A DNA stretch of 64,000 bases from Butyrivibrio fibrisolvens 16/4. Lineage in GTDB: Bacteria; Bacillota; Clostridia; Lachnospirales; Lachnospiraceae. The position numbers were made by a program, and so were the translations under genes. The notes below the pieces were generated by a model, which saw only the letters and a program-made list of their open reading frames with translations, was not told the DNA's origin and did not search any database. The stretch is from the NCBI GenBank assembly GCA_000209815.1, contig FP929036.1:911287-975286 (forward strand), given 5' to 3'. Of this stretch, positions 47,960 through 56,464 are shown piece by piece (the first letter of the stretch is position 1; each line of letters starts with the position of its first letter).

Positions 47960-49294
47960 ATGAACGTACAGGTAGAAAATCTTGAGAAGAACATGGCAAA
48001 GCTTACAGTCACAGTTGACGCAGCTGAGCTCGAAAAGGCTATTACAAAGGCATATAACAAGCAGAAGAACAGCATTTCTGTTCCTGGCTTTAGAAAGGGC
48101 AAGGTTCCTCAGCACATGGTCGAGAAGATGTATGGTGCAGAGATTTTCTATGAGGACGCTGCTAATATCATTATGCAGGAGACATATCCACAGGCTTATG
48201 ACGAGTCTAAGCTTGATATTGTTTCACAGCCACAGGTTGACATCACACAGCTCGAGAAGGGCAAGGACTTCATCTACACAGCTACAGTTGCTGTTAAGCC
48301 AGAAGTTAAGCTTGGTAAGTACAAGGGCGTTTCTGTAACAAAGATTGATTCTAAGGTTACAGCTACAGAGGTTAACGAGTCTATCAAGGCTGAGCTCGAG
48401 AGAGATGCTCGTATGGTTACAAAGAAGGGTAAGGCTGCTAACGGAGATACAGCTGTTATCGATTTCGAAGGTTTCATCGATGATGTTGCATTCGAAGGTG
48501 GAAAGGGTGAGAACTACGACCTCGTTCTTGGTTCTGGTTCATTCATTCCTGGTTTCGAGGATCAGCTCGTTGGTCACAAGGCAGGCGAGGATGTAGACGT
48601 TGAGGTTACATTCCCAGAGACATACCAGGCAGAGGATCTTGCTGGTAAGGCTGCAGTATTCAAGTGCCACATCCACGAAGTAAAGAAGAAGGATGTTCCA
48701 AAGCTTGATGATGAGTATGTTTCAGATCACACAGAGTTCGAGACAGTAGACGAATACAAGGCTTCAGTTAAGGAGCGTCTTGAGAATAATAAGAAGACAG
48801 AAGGACGTCGTGCACAGGAAGACGAAGCTATCGCAAAGATCGTTGAGGATTCAGAGATGGAAATCCCAGACGCTATGCTTGATTACCAGGTAGAGAACAT
48901 GATCAACGATTTCGCTAACAACATGGCACAGCAGGGTCTTTCACTTCAGCAGTACATGCAGTTCACAGGTATGACAATGGATGCATTCCGTGAGCAGGTT
49001 CGTCCAGATGCACTTTCACGTACACAGTCATCTCTCGTTCTTGAGGCTATTGCAAAGGCTGAGAAGATTGAGGCTACAGATGCTGATGTTGACGCTAAGC
49101 TTGAAGAGATGTCAAAGCAGTACGGTATGGAGCTTGAGCAGATTAAGAACCTCGTTGGTGAGAACGAGAAGGAGTCTATGAAGAAGGATATCGCTATCGA
49201 AAAGGCTATCGAGCTTATCATGGACAACGTTAAGGAAGCTGCAAAGAAGAAAGCTACAAAGAAGGCAGATGCTGAGACAGCAGACGCTGAGTAA
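47960..49294 (+). CDS. tig: Trigger factor (ribosome-associated peptidyl-prolyl isomerase)
   Basis: 444 residues. N-terminal ribosome-binding domain with the signature PGFRKGKVPQHMV (trigger-factor loop GFRxxKxP); central FKBP-type isomerase domain (NGDTAVIDFEGFIDDVAFEG, then LGSGSFIPGFEDQLVGHKAG); helical C-terminal chaperone arms (SRTQSSLVLEAIAKAEKIEA). The Lys/Ala-rich tail is usual. It folds nascent chains at the ribosome exit. GAGGAGGA lies upstream, and codon bias is high. The order tig-clpP-clpX is the classical bacterial arrangement. Confidence 0.96.
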   Translation: MNVQVENLEKNMAKLTVTVDAAELEKAITKAYNKQKNSISVPGFRKGKVPQHMVEKMYGAEIFYEDAANIIMQETYPQAYDESKLDIVSQPQVDITQLEKGKDFIYTATVAVKPEVKLGKYKGVSVTKIDSKVTATEVNESIKAELERDARMVTKKGKAANGDTAVIDFEGFIDDVAFEGGKGENYDLVLGSGSFIPGFEDQLVGHKAGEDVDVEVTFPETYQAEDLAGKAAVFKCHIHEVKKKDVPKLDDEYVSDHTEFETVDEYKASVKERLENNKKTEGRRAQEDEAIAKIVEDSEMEIPDAMLDYQVENMINDFANNMAQQGLSLQQYMQFTGMTMDAFREQVRPDALSRTQSSLVLEAIAKAEKIEATDADVDAKLEEMSKQYGMELEQIKNLVGENEKESMKKDIAIEKAIELIMDNVKEAAKKKATKKADAETADAE

Positions 49295-49336
49295 TAGTAT
49301 ATTTTGTAAAGATTTTATTAACTTTTTGTAAAATCC

Positions 49337-49365
49337 GAGACAGAGGGTTTAAAAACCACTATAAT
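49337..49365 (+). promoter_or_regulatory. Probable clpP promoter
   Basis: GAGACA (49337-49342), 17 bases, TATAAT (49360-49365). The leader then forms a GC-rich hairpin (GCCTGGGC with GCTCGGGC, near 49388-49407) just before the ribosome site. Confidence 0.65.
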
Positions 49366-49432
49366 TAAAAACGTAATTTAGCACTGGCCTGGGCGTATGC
49401 TCGGGCTAGGTGTGTATTTGAAGGAGGTAAAA

Positions 49433-50017
49433 ATGGCAACAATTCCTTATGTCATTGAACAGAATTCTCGTGGTGAGCGTTCGTATGATATTTACTCTAG
49501 ACTTTTGAAGGACCGCATTGTGTTCCTTGGCGAGGAGGTAAACGAGACTACAGCATCCCTTACTGTTGCACAGCTTCTTTTCCTTGAGTCAGAGGATCCT
49601 AGCAAAGATATTCATCTTTACATTAACAGCCCAGGCGGTAGCGTTACTGCTGGTATGGCTATATACGATACAATGCAGTACATTAAGTGCGATGTTTCTA
49701 CTATCTGTATTGGTATGGCAGCTTCTATGGGAGCTTTCCTTCTTGCAGGTGGTCAGAAGGGCAAGAGATTTGCTCTTCCAAACGCAGAGGTTATGATTCA
49801 CCAGCCACTTGGCGGTGCAAAGGGTCAGGCTACTGAAATCGAAATCGCTGCAAAGAACATCTTAAAGACTAGAGAAAAGCTCAATCGTATGCTTGCTGCA
49901 AACACAGGCAAGGATTACGAGCAGGTTTGCCTTGATACAGAGCGTGATCATTGGCTTGATGCACAGGAAGCTCTTGATTATGGTCTTATTGATGAAATTA
50001 TTACAAAGAAGAACTAG
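49433..50017 (+). CDS. clpP: ATP-dependent Clp protease proteolytic subunit
   Basis: 194 residues, the standard ClpP length. The catalytic triad is visible: Ser in [13 protein letters not shown], His in [13 protein letters not shown], Asp in [14 protein letters not shown]. The N-terminus [20 protein letters not shown] matches the family, so ATG 49433 with AAGGAGG 6 bases upstream is the start, not the earlier in-frame codon. It forms the tetradecameric barrel fed by ClpX, encoded 21 bases downstream. Confidence 0.97.
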   Translation: MATIPYVIEQNSRGERSYDIYSRLLKDRIVFLGEEVNETTASLTVAQLLFLESEDPSKDIHLYINSPGGSVTAGMAIYDTMQYIKCDVSTICIGMAASMGAFLLAGGQKGKRFALPNAEVMIHQPLGGAKGQATEIEIAAKNILKTREKLNRMLAANTGKDYEQVCLDTERDHWLDAQEALDYGLIDEIITKKN

Positions 50018-50038
50018 TAAGAAATTTATGAGGTAGTT

Positions 50039-51325
50039 ATGTCTAGAAACGATGATAGAATCCGCTGCTCTTTCTGCGGCAAGACACAAAATCAGGTTCG
50101 CAAGCTTATCGCTGGTCCTAATGGGGCATTTATTTGTGATGAGTGTGTAGATATCTGCCAGGAGATTATTGTTGAGGAGTTAGAGGATTTTGCACCAGCA
50201 GCAGAGACTGATTCCATTGAAATCAATCTTCAGAAGCCAGAAGATATGAAGGCTTTTCTTGATCAGTATGTTATTGGTCAGGACGAGGCAAAGAAGGTTC
50301 TCTCGGTTGCAGTTTACAATCATTACAAGCGCATTATGGCAAACCCTGATGACATTGATGTTGAGCTTCAGAAGAGTAATGTTCTTATGCTTGGACCTAC
50401 AGGTTCAGGTAAGACACTTCTTGCACAGACACTTGCCAGAGTACTTGGTGTTCCATTTGCAATCGCAGATGCCACCACTCTTACAGAGGCAGGCTATGTA
50501 GGTGAGGATGTTGAGAACATCTTGCTCAAGCTTATTCAGGCAGCAGAGTTTGATATTAAAAAGGCAGAAATCGGAATCGTTTATATCGACGAGATAGATA
50601 AGATTACAAAGAAGTCTGAGAACGTATCTATCACTAGAGATGTATCTGGTGAAGGTGTTCAGCAGGCACTTCTTAAGATTATCGAGGGTACAGTTGCAAA
50701 CGTTCCACCACAGGGCGGACGTAAGCATCCTCAGCAGGAGACTATCGCCATCGACACAAAGAACATCCTTTTCATTTGCGGTGGTGCATTCGAGGGTCTC
50801 GAGAAGATTATCTCTCAGCGTACTAACGTCAGCGCTATTGGTTTTGGTGCAGATGTTAAGGATAAAAACAATCAGAAGATTGACGAGCTTTTACAGCAGG
50901 CTCTTCCACAGGACTTCATTAAGTACGGACTTATTCCAGAGTTCATCGGTCGTGTGCCAATCAACGTATCACTTAATGAGCTTACAGAGGATGATATGAT
51001 TCGCATCCTTAAGGAGCCTAAGAATTCTCTTACAAAGCAGTATCAGGCTTTGTTTAAGATGGATGGAGTAAAGCTTTTCTTCGAGGATGATGCTCTTCGC
51101 GAAATCGCAAAGAAGTCTATCGAAAGAAAGACTGGCGCTCGTGGTCTTCGTGCCATCGTAGAGTCTGTTATGATGGATTATATGTATCACGTACCATCTG
51201 ACGAGACTATTACAGAAATCACAGTTACAAAAGAAATGGTAGACAACAATCTTCTTCTTATCGACAAGGATTCAGATGAGGGGAGCGTTGTTTCCATAGA
51301 AGATAAAAAGGAAAAGAGTGCGTAA
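50039..51325 (+). CDS. clpX: ATP-dependent Clp protease ATP-binding subunit ClpX
   Basis: 428 residues. N-terminal C4 zinc domain ([24 protein letters not shown]); AAA+ module with Walker [16 protein letters not shown], Walker B IVYIDEID, the ClpP-docking IGF loop in SAIGFGADV, and RFIGRVP-type sensor elements ([15 protein letters not shown]). It unfolds tagged substrates into ClpP. GAGGT precedes the ATG. Its stop codon overlaps the start of engB by one base (TAATG). Confidence 0.97.
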   Translation: MSRNDDRIRCSFCGKTQNQVRKLIAGPNGAFICDECVDICQEIIVEELEDFAPAAETDSIEINLQKPEDMKAFLDQYVIGQDEAKKVLSVAVYNHYKRIMANPDDIDVELQKSNVLMLGPTGSGKTLLAQTLARVLGVPFAIADATTLTEAGYVGEDVENILLKLIQAAEFDIKKAEIGIVYIDEIDKITKKSENVSITRDVSGEGVQQALLKIIEGTVANVPPQGGRKHPQQETIAIDTKNILFICGGAFEGLEKIISQRTNVSAIGFGADVKDKNNQKIDELLQQALPQDFIKYGLIPEFIGRVPINVSLNELTEDDMIRILKEPKNSLTKQYQALFKMDGVKLFFEDDALREIAKKSIERKTGARGLRAIVESVMMDYMYHVPSDETITEITVTKEMVDNNLLLIDKDSDEGSVVSIEDKKEKSA

Positions 51326-51945
51326 TGGTTATCCGTTCGTGTAATCTTGAAACAGTGTGCGGGCCTACATCCACACTTCCTAAGAATGACCTTCCAGAGG
51401 TAGCATTTGCAGGCAAGTCAAATGTAGGCAAGTCATCACTCATAAACGCGGTTATGAACCGCAAAGCATTAGCTAGAGTATCAGCACAGCCGGGCAAGAC
51501 CCAGACCATAAATTTCTACAATATCAATGATGAGATTTATGTTGTGGATTTGCCGGGCTACGGCTTTGCTAAGGCATCTGAAAAAGAGCGTGAGCGCTGG
51601 GGCAAAATGATAGAGACCTATCTTAATACCTCAGATATGATTCGCGCTGTTTTTCTGCTTGTAGATATTCGTCATACTCCATCTGCCAACGATAAGCAGA
51701 TGTTTGAGTGGATGGACTACGTAGGCTACGACCCAATCGTCATCGCCACAAAGGCAGACAAGATTAAGCGCAGCCAGTTAGACAAGCAGATAAAGATGGT
51801 GAGAGAGGGGCTTGGTGCTGGAAAGGAAACAATCATTGTACCTTTCTCATCTCAGACAAAGCAGGGGCTTGATACTATTCAGGACTTCTTAGATCAGGTT
51901 ATTGAAAACGAAGCTAGTCTTACTGATGTGGACGATTTAGATTAA
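51325..51945 (+). CDS. engB: Ribosome-biogenesis GTP-binding protein EngB/YsxC
   Basis: 206 residues. Small TRAFAC GTPase acting in 50S ribosomal subunit assembly. G1 AGKSNVGKSSLINAV, G2 GKTQTINFY, G3 DLPGYGFAK, G4 TKADK and G5 PFSSQTKQG are present. It starts within the clpX stop codon and so is translationally coupled. One base separates its stop from the start of the metal-binding protein gene. Confidence 0.95.
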   Translation: MVIRSCNLETVCGPTSTLPKNDLPEVAFAGKSNVGKSSLINAVMNRKALARVSAQPGKTQTINFYNINDEIYVVDLPGYGFAKASEKERERWGKMIETYLNTSDMIRAVFLLVDIRHTPSANDKQMFEWMDYVGYDPIVIATKADKIKRSQLDKQIKMVREGLGAGKETIIVPFSSQTKQGLDTIQDFLDQVIENEASLTDVDDLD

Positions 51946-51946
51946 T

Positions 51947-52989
51947 ATGAAAAAAATAAATATGTTTTTGTGCTGCTACTGCTCATCTCCATCACCGTGG
52001 TCTGCAGTGTCAGCACATTTTTTTATGTAAAACTTAATAATGACAGCAAGACAGAAGATGAGCAGATTCTGGTTATGACCAGCTGCAATCCTGTTTATAT
52101 TGCAGCACTTAATGTGCTGGATGGCGTAGAGGGGTATACAGTACAGAATCTTTCTCAGCCTACTACAGGTTGTCTCCACGACTATACCCTTACCACAGAG
52201 GATATGAAGAATCTTTCAAAGGCTGACGTGCTGGTAGTAAATGGAGGAGGCATGGAAGGGTATCTTGATGATGTTAGAGCAGCCTATCCTAAGCTTACTA
52301 TTATAGATACTTACGAATATATCGAGCATTCCGCTGGTGGCAGTGCAGATTTACTCATTGAAGAAGAGGAACATGAAGATAGCCTTCCCCTTGAGGGGAA
52401 GGGGGACCACGAAGTGGTGGATGAGGTGCAAGAAGACTCTTCTGGTTACTTCCATGAGGCAGAAGAACACCACCACGACCACGGCACTAACAGTCACATT
52501 TGGATGGATGAGAGACTATTCGAAATGCAGACAGCCGCTATTGCAAATGAGCTAATGGGTGAAAATCCTAATAGAGAAGAAACTCCTATTTCAGATAATT
52601 TCTTTGCTTATAGCAAGGCTCTTAATGAGCAAATTGATAAGCAGGGATTGGATAAGTCCTTAGCAGGAGAGGATGTTGCTGTTCTTCACGAAGCATTTGC
52701 ATACACAGCTCAGAGCCTGGGGGCTAATGTAGTTGCTACCATGGATTTGGATGAGGAACGTCAGGTAAGTGCGGGAGAGGTTAGTGCATTCCTTGATGAA
52801 ATCAAAGAACATAATGTAAAGCTTGTTCTTGCAGAATATGACTATGGCAATGCCATGGGCAAGCTTATAGAAGAGCAGACTGATGCTAAGGTAGTGTATC
52901 TAGAGACGCTGGTGCATGGTAATTATAATGAATCTTCATATATTACTGTTCAAAACGAAAACTATAAAAGAATAAAGTTGGCTTTATAA
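51947..52989 (+). CDS. Zinc/manganese ABC transporter substrate-binding protein (ZnuA-like)
   Basis: About 347 residues in the cluster A-I metal-binding family. ATG 51947 encodes MKKNKYVFVLLLLIS only if an A7 run (51950-51956) is lengthened by one A; otherwise translation must begin at GTG 51970 and lose part of the signal anchor. A His-rich loop (EEHHHDHGTNSHIWMD) follows the first lobe; VAVLHEAFAYTAQSLG and VKLVLAEYDYGNAM fit the family. A 48-base dispersed repeat (52381-52428) is translated in frame just before the His loop. The N-terminus has a Cys (ITVVC) but no good lipobox. Its permease and ATPase genes are 1.4 kb downstream, beyond a HipA-like module. Confidence 0.82.
52381..52428 (+). 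repeat. Dispersed two-hairpin repeat, copy 2, inside a coding sequence
   Basis: AGCCTTCCCC-TTGA-GGGGAAGG is shared with the copy at 23117, then the ACCAC-GAA-GTGGT hairpin and GGATGAGGTG. Length is exactly 48 bases, adding 16 codons (SLPLEGKGDHEVVDEV) without breaking the frame. Confidence 0.88.
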
Positions 52990-52992
52990 AAC

Positions 52993-53053
52993 TTGAAAAA
53001 CCTTTAAAATGATGGTAGTATTATAAATACAAACATTCATTTTGAGGGTTTTT
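52993..53053 (+). terminator. Terminator overlapping promoter and ribosome site of the XRE gene
   Basis: AAAAACCTTTAAAATGA (52996-53012) pairs along its full 17 bases, with G-U pairs, to TCATTTTGAGGGTTTTT (53037-53053), ending in T5. The GAGGG in the right arm is the Shine-Dalgarno for the ATG at 53056. A candidate promoter, TTGAAA (52993-52998), 17 bases, TAGTAT (53016-53021), would start RNA in the loop, leaving the ribosome site unpaired. Confidence 0.68.
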
Positions 53054-53055
53054 CT

Positions 53056-53589
53056 ATGGAAAATTATATTACATCAGAAGAATTAAAGAGACTTCGAGCT
53101 AAATTAGGGGTAACTCAGGTAGAGTTTGCGGAGCTTATAAATAGCTCCAAGTCTACGGTAGAACGATGGGAAAGAGATAAGGAAGGCAGAATAACTGGGA
53201 CCATTGTTCCATTGGTACGTATATTAGAAAATAGACCGTTTCTTGCAGATATATATTTAAGAGTTCCCCCAAAAGAGATGCCTGTGAGAATTTGGTATAT
53301 GTACAAAAATAAGAAATGCTCTTTAATCGATGTAGATGATGCAAAGCAGATAGTCAAGGTTAAGAATTATACTGATGATATTATGTTTAGAGCGTTTGGT
53401 ATTAATGAGCAGCCTACCTATTTAGAATATTTGGAATTCTTGGAGAGCAGATGTTTTCCAAAAACAAGGGACAAAATTAAAATCATATTAGATGAATTAG
53501 AGTTGCCATTCTATGATCCATTTATGATAATCAAAAAGACGGAGGGAAGAATGGCTGAGGATGATTTTTGGATGATAATTGAGGACTGA
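53056..53589 (+). CDS. XRE-type HipB-like protein with C-terminal extension (module 1)
   Basis: 177 residues. The N-terminal helix-turn-helix spans about 8-58 (LKRLRAKLGVTQVEFAELIN, SSKSTVERWERDKEG). The remainder (VRIWYMYKNKKCSLIDVDDA, then YLEFLESRCFPKTRDK, and ELPFYDPFMIIKKTEGRMAE) resembles the N-terminal, non-kinase part of HipA-family proteins. It would be a DNA-binding antitoxin joined to a HipS-like subdomain, with the kinase encoded 2 bases downstream. Family reading of the C-terminal part is an inference. It is inserted between the metal-binding protein and ATPase genes of a metal transporter. Confidence 0.72.
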   Translation: MENYITSEELKRLRAKLGVTQVEFAELINSSKSTVERWERDKEGRITGTIVPLVRILENRPFLADIYLRVPPKEMPVRIWYMYKNKKCSLIDVDDAKQIVKVKNYTDDIMFRAFGINEQPTYLEYLEFLESRCFPKTRDKIKIILDELELPFYDPFMIIKKTEGRMAEDDFWMIIED

Positions 53590-53591
53590 TT

Positions 53592-54402
53592 ATGGTTGAG
53601 TTATATGAGAATCAGCTGAAAAGTTTTGATAGACAATCTTCTAAAGGTAATCAGCTTAAATGGAAGGATGGAATGTTTTGGTACAAAGCGGATTATTCTG
53701 GCTATGAAGGATTGGTAGAATATGTGGTATCAGGTTTACTAGCAAAATCTAGCTTAAGGCCTGATGAATATGTAAAATATGATTTAGAACAGATAAAATA
53801 TAAACGTAATTTTTTTAATGGTGTAAGAAGTCAAAACTTTTTGGAGGAAGATTGGCAGCTTATCACTCTCGAAAGATTATATAAGACTAAAAAAGGAATC
53901 AGTCTTCTTAAGGCCGTATGGAAATATCAATCTGTTGATGACAGAATTAATTTTTAGTTGATGAAGTTACCAAAATGACAGGTATTGAGGACTTTGGTAT
54001 ATATTTAAGCAAGATGCTAACCATAGATGCATTTTTTTAAATGAAGATAGGCATATGCATAATATTGCAGTTTTAATGAATGGTAGTGGGGAGTACAAGC
54101 TTTGTCCTATTTTCGATAATGGTGCGGCTCTTTTGTCTGATGTTACATTGGATTATCCAATGAATAGTGATATATATGATATGATGGATGAGGTGAAATC
54201 AAAGACAATATGTTCAGATTTTGATACTCAGTTGGATGCAGTGGAAAATGCATTTGGGTATAATATAACCTTTAATTTTGATAAAAAGGATGTTGATGCT
54301 TTGCTAGATAGTCAGGATTTATATTCTAATGACGTAAAAGAGCGAGTAAGAACCATTCTATTCCAAAGGATTAGAAAGTTCCAATATTTATTTAAAAACT
54401 GA
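53592..54402 (+). pseudogene. Short HipA-like kinase (module 1), two frameshifts
   Basis: With one T restored at 53951-53955 (T5) and one at 54032-54038 (T7), the region gives a continuous 270-residue HipA-C-type kinase. Catalytic loop NEDRHMHNIAV and metal-binding PIFDNGAALL are visible in the second half. It is far shorter than a full HipA (about 430) because the N-terminal subdomain seems to lie in the preceding gene, a split arrangement reminiscent of HipBST. It would phosphorylate a protein or tRNA-synthetase target. As given, the frame yields only fragments, which could be an inactive toxin or sequencing error. Confidence 0.72.
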
Positions 54403-54422
54403 GTGTTTTATAAGGATACAAT

Positions 54423-55184
54423 ATGAAAAAAATTATTCCATGTGGTTTTCACTGCATAAAATTTAATAATTTAGGGGTGTCCTTTGGCGATCAGAAGGTG
54501 CTGGAGAATATTAATCTTCACGTGCACTGTGGCCAGATGACTGCTGTAATAGGTAGAAATGGTGCAGGTAAGTCTACACTTGTAAGGGCTATTTTAGGAG
54601 AGGTTCCTTATACTGGAGAGATTCAGTTTAAGAACAAGATGAACAATAATATGCCTAGCCTAAAGATTGGTTATGTGCCTCAATCTATTAATATAGATAG
54701 GACTACTCCGCTTTCCGTGTATGATTTGTTCCAGTCCTTCACTGGTAAGCTTCCTATATTATTTAACAGCAAAAAGGAGCACGACCATGTTCGTGAGGCT
54801 CTTGCAGAGTTTGATGTGGCAGAGCTTATAGACCAGCCTGTAGGCACACTTTCAGGTGGACAGCTACAGAGGGTGCTTCTGGCAATGGCGGTTCACGACA
54901 CTCCAAATCTTCTATTATTAGATGAGCCAGTATCAGGCATAGATAAAAATGGTATGGATGCCTTCTATGAAAAGATGAAATATCTAAAGGAGACTCACGA
55001 CCTGGCTATTATCTTAGTTAGCCATGATTTGGATTATGTATATAAGTATGCAGACAATGTTATCCTGATTGATAAGACTGTGGCAGCCGCTGGCCGTCCA
55101 AAGCTAGTGTACGAGACAGATGCATTCAAGAACGTATTTGGCAAGGGCGCAACAGGAGAAGTGGAGGTGAAGGCAAATGTTTAA
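54423..55184 (+). CDS. Zinc/manganese ABC transporter ATP-binding protein (ZnuC-like)
   Basis: 253 residues. Walker A GRNGAGKSTLVRAIL, Q-loop YVPQSINIDR, signature TLSGGQLQRVLLAMA, Walker B LLLLDEPVSGID and the H-loop VSHDLDYVY are complete. It energises metal uptake with the permease encoded in the next, overlapping gene. It begins 20 bases after the HipA-like kinase with a weak ribosome site (AAGGATA). The subfamily is assigned from the partner permease and the His-rich binding protein upstream. Confidence 0.9.
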   Translation: MKKIIPCGFHCIKFNNLGVSFGDQKVLENINLHVHCGQMTAVIGRNGAGKSTLVRAILGEVPYTGEIQFKNKMNNNMPSLKIGYVPQSINIDRTTPLSVYDLFQSFTGKLPILFNSKKEHDHVREALAEFDVAELIDQPVGTLSGGQLQRVLLAMAVHDTPNLLLLDEPVSGIDKNGMDAFYEKMKYLKETHDLAIILVSHDLDYVYKYADNVILIDKTVAAAGRPKLVYETDAFKNVFGKGATGEVEVKANV

Positions 55185-55980
55185 TGAAATGTTTAGCTAC
55201 TCCTTCATGATTAGAGCTACAATAGCCATACTGCTTATTTCACCACTTTTCGGAATGGTGGGAACCATGATTGTACAAAAGCGTATGGCATATTTCAGTG
55301 ATGCACTGGGACATTCTGCTCTTACTGGTATTGCAGCCGGTGTAATAATGGGCATTGCCAATACCACAGTATCTATGATTATATTTGGTGTGTGCTTCGC
55401 ACTTCTTCTTAATTATATAAGTAGAAAGGGCCTCACATCATCAGATACACTTATTTCTGTGTTTGCTAGCTGTGCCACAGCTCTTGGTCTAGCCATATTA
55501 TCAAGAGGCGGCAGCTTTAGCAATTACTCAGCCATATTGGTAGGAGATATTCTTTCTATCACGGTTACTGAGATTATTCAGCTGGTTGTGCTCTTTGCGG
55601 TGATTTTGATATTCTGGTGCATCAGCATCAATAGGCTGACTGCCATCAGTATTCATTCTACCTTAGCAAAGAGCCGTAGCATCCAGGTGCGAGTAATGGA
55701 GGATGCCTTTGCAGTGCTTATAGCACTTCTTGTTATGCTTTCTATTAAGTGGGTTGGAATCCTTCTTATTAATGCACTGCTTATTTTGCCTGCAGCCAGC
55801 AGTAGAAACATCTCCGAGAACTTTAGAGAGTACACATACTTTTCTATGATATTCAGTATCTTCTCTGGAATAGCTGGGCTGTTTGTTTCATATTTTACAG
55901 ATATGGCCACAGGACCTATGATTGTAATTGTGGCTTCTGTGATTTACTTTGCTACATACATATATGGAAAAGATAGATAA
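55177..55980 (+). CDS. Zinc/manganese ABC transporter permease (ZnuB-like)
   Basis: 267 residues of the ABC-3 family with about eight membrane segments. Typical elements: RATIAILLISPLFGMVGTMI, the KRMAYFSDALGHSALTGIA signature, ILVGDILSIT and VGILLINALLILPAASSRN. It forms the membrane channel for Zn2+ or Mn2+. It overlaps the ATPase gene by 8 bases, so they are co-translated. A terminator follows directly. Confidence 0.92.
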   Translation: MFNEMFSYSFMIRATIAILLISPLFGMVGTMIVQKRMAYFSDALGHSALTGIAAGVIMGIANTTVSMIIFGVCFALLLNYISRKGLTSSDTLISVFASCATALGLAILSRGGSFSNYSAILVGDILSITVTEIIQLVVLFAVILIFWCISINRLTAISIHSTLAKSRSIQVRVMEDAFAVLIALLVMLSIKWVGILLINALLILPAASSRNISENFREYTYFSMIFSIFSGIAGLFVSYFTDMATGPMIVIVASVIYFATYIYGKDR

Positions 55981-55986
55981 TCAATG

Positions 55987-56010
55987 GGCTTCCCTACGGG
56001 GAAGCCTTTT
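55987..56010 (+). terminator. Intrinsic terminator of the metal transporter operon
   Basis: GGCTTCCC (55987-55994) and GGGAAGCC (55999-56006) enclose a TACG tetraloop of the stable UNCG class, followed by TTTT. Confidence 0.9.
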
Positions 56011-56017
56011 ATATAAG

Positions 56018-56097
56018 ACGCACGTTCGCGCATATTAAAACGTAATATACAATTTAAAACGTGCGAACTTGCGTGTTAATTACAAAGACTGTATAAT
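56018..56097 (+). promoter_or_regulatory. Promoter and inverted-repeat operator of HipBA-like module 2
   Basis: ACGCACGTTCGCGC (56018-56031) and GTGCGAACTTGCGT (56061-56074) are inverted repeats matching at 12 of 14 positions, centred on 56046. TTGCGT (56069-56074) is also a -35, 17 bases before a perfect TATAAT (56092-56097). Binding to the repeat would block the promoter. The GC-rich arms stand out in AT-rich surroundings. Confidence 0.7.
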
Positions 56098-56118
56098 ATG
56101 TTATGAGGTGAGGAATCT

Positions 56119-56464
56119 ATGGATTATATTTTTCTAATCAAATAATAGAAGAGTTATCTAATAGAGCAAAGCTTTATAGAATATCTTATCCATTGACTCA
56201 AAGTGAGTTAGCAGACAAAGCAGGAGTATCTCTTAGGTCTGTTCAAAAATTTGAGAGTGGAAAGGATGTTCAAATGGATATCTTTATTAAAATATTTATA
56301 GCATTAGGCCTTGGCAAAAATTTCAATATGCTGATACCGGATATGGAAAATAGACCATCGACAGCCGTAGCAAGAGCTAAAGGTGCAGAACGCAAAAGAG
56401 TTAGAAAGAAAAAGATAATAATGCTAATCGTACATTTAAGTGGGGTGATGAGATAGATGAATAA
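56119..56464 (+). pseudogene. XRE antitoxin (HipB-like, module 2), two frameshifts
   Basis: The core helix-turn-helix is clear (YPLTQSELADKAGVSLRSVQ, then KFESGKDVQMDIFIKIFIAL). The start (MDYIFSNQIIEELSN) and end (RKRVRKKKDNNANR, then TFKWGDEIDE) are each out of frame by one base, at T5 56129-56133 and A5 56409-56413. Corrected length is 115 residues, normal for this antitoxin type, and its stop would overlap the hipA start by 8 bases. GAGGTGAGG precedes the ATG. It should repress its own promoter through the inverted repeat and neutralise the kinase. Confidence 0.77.
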
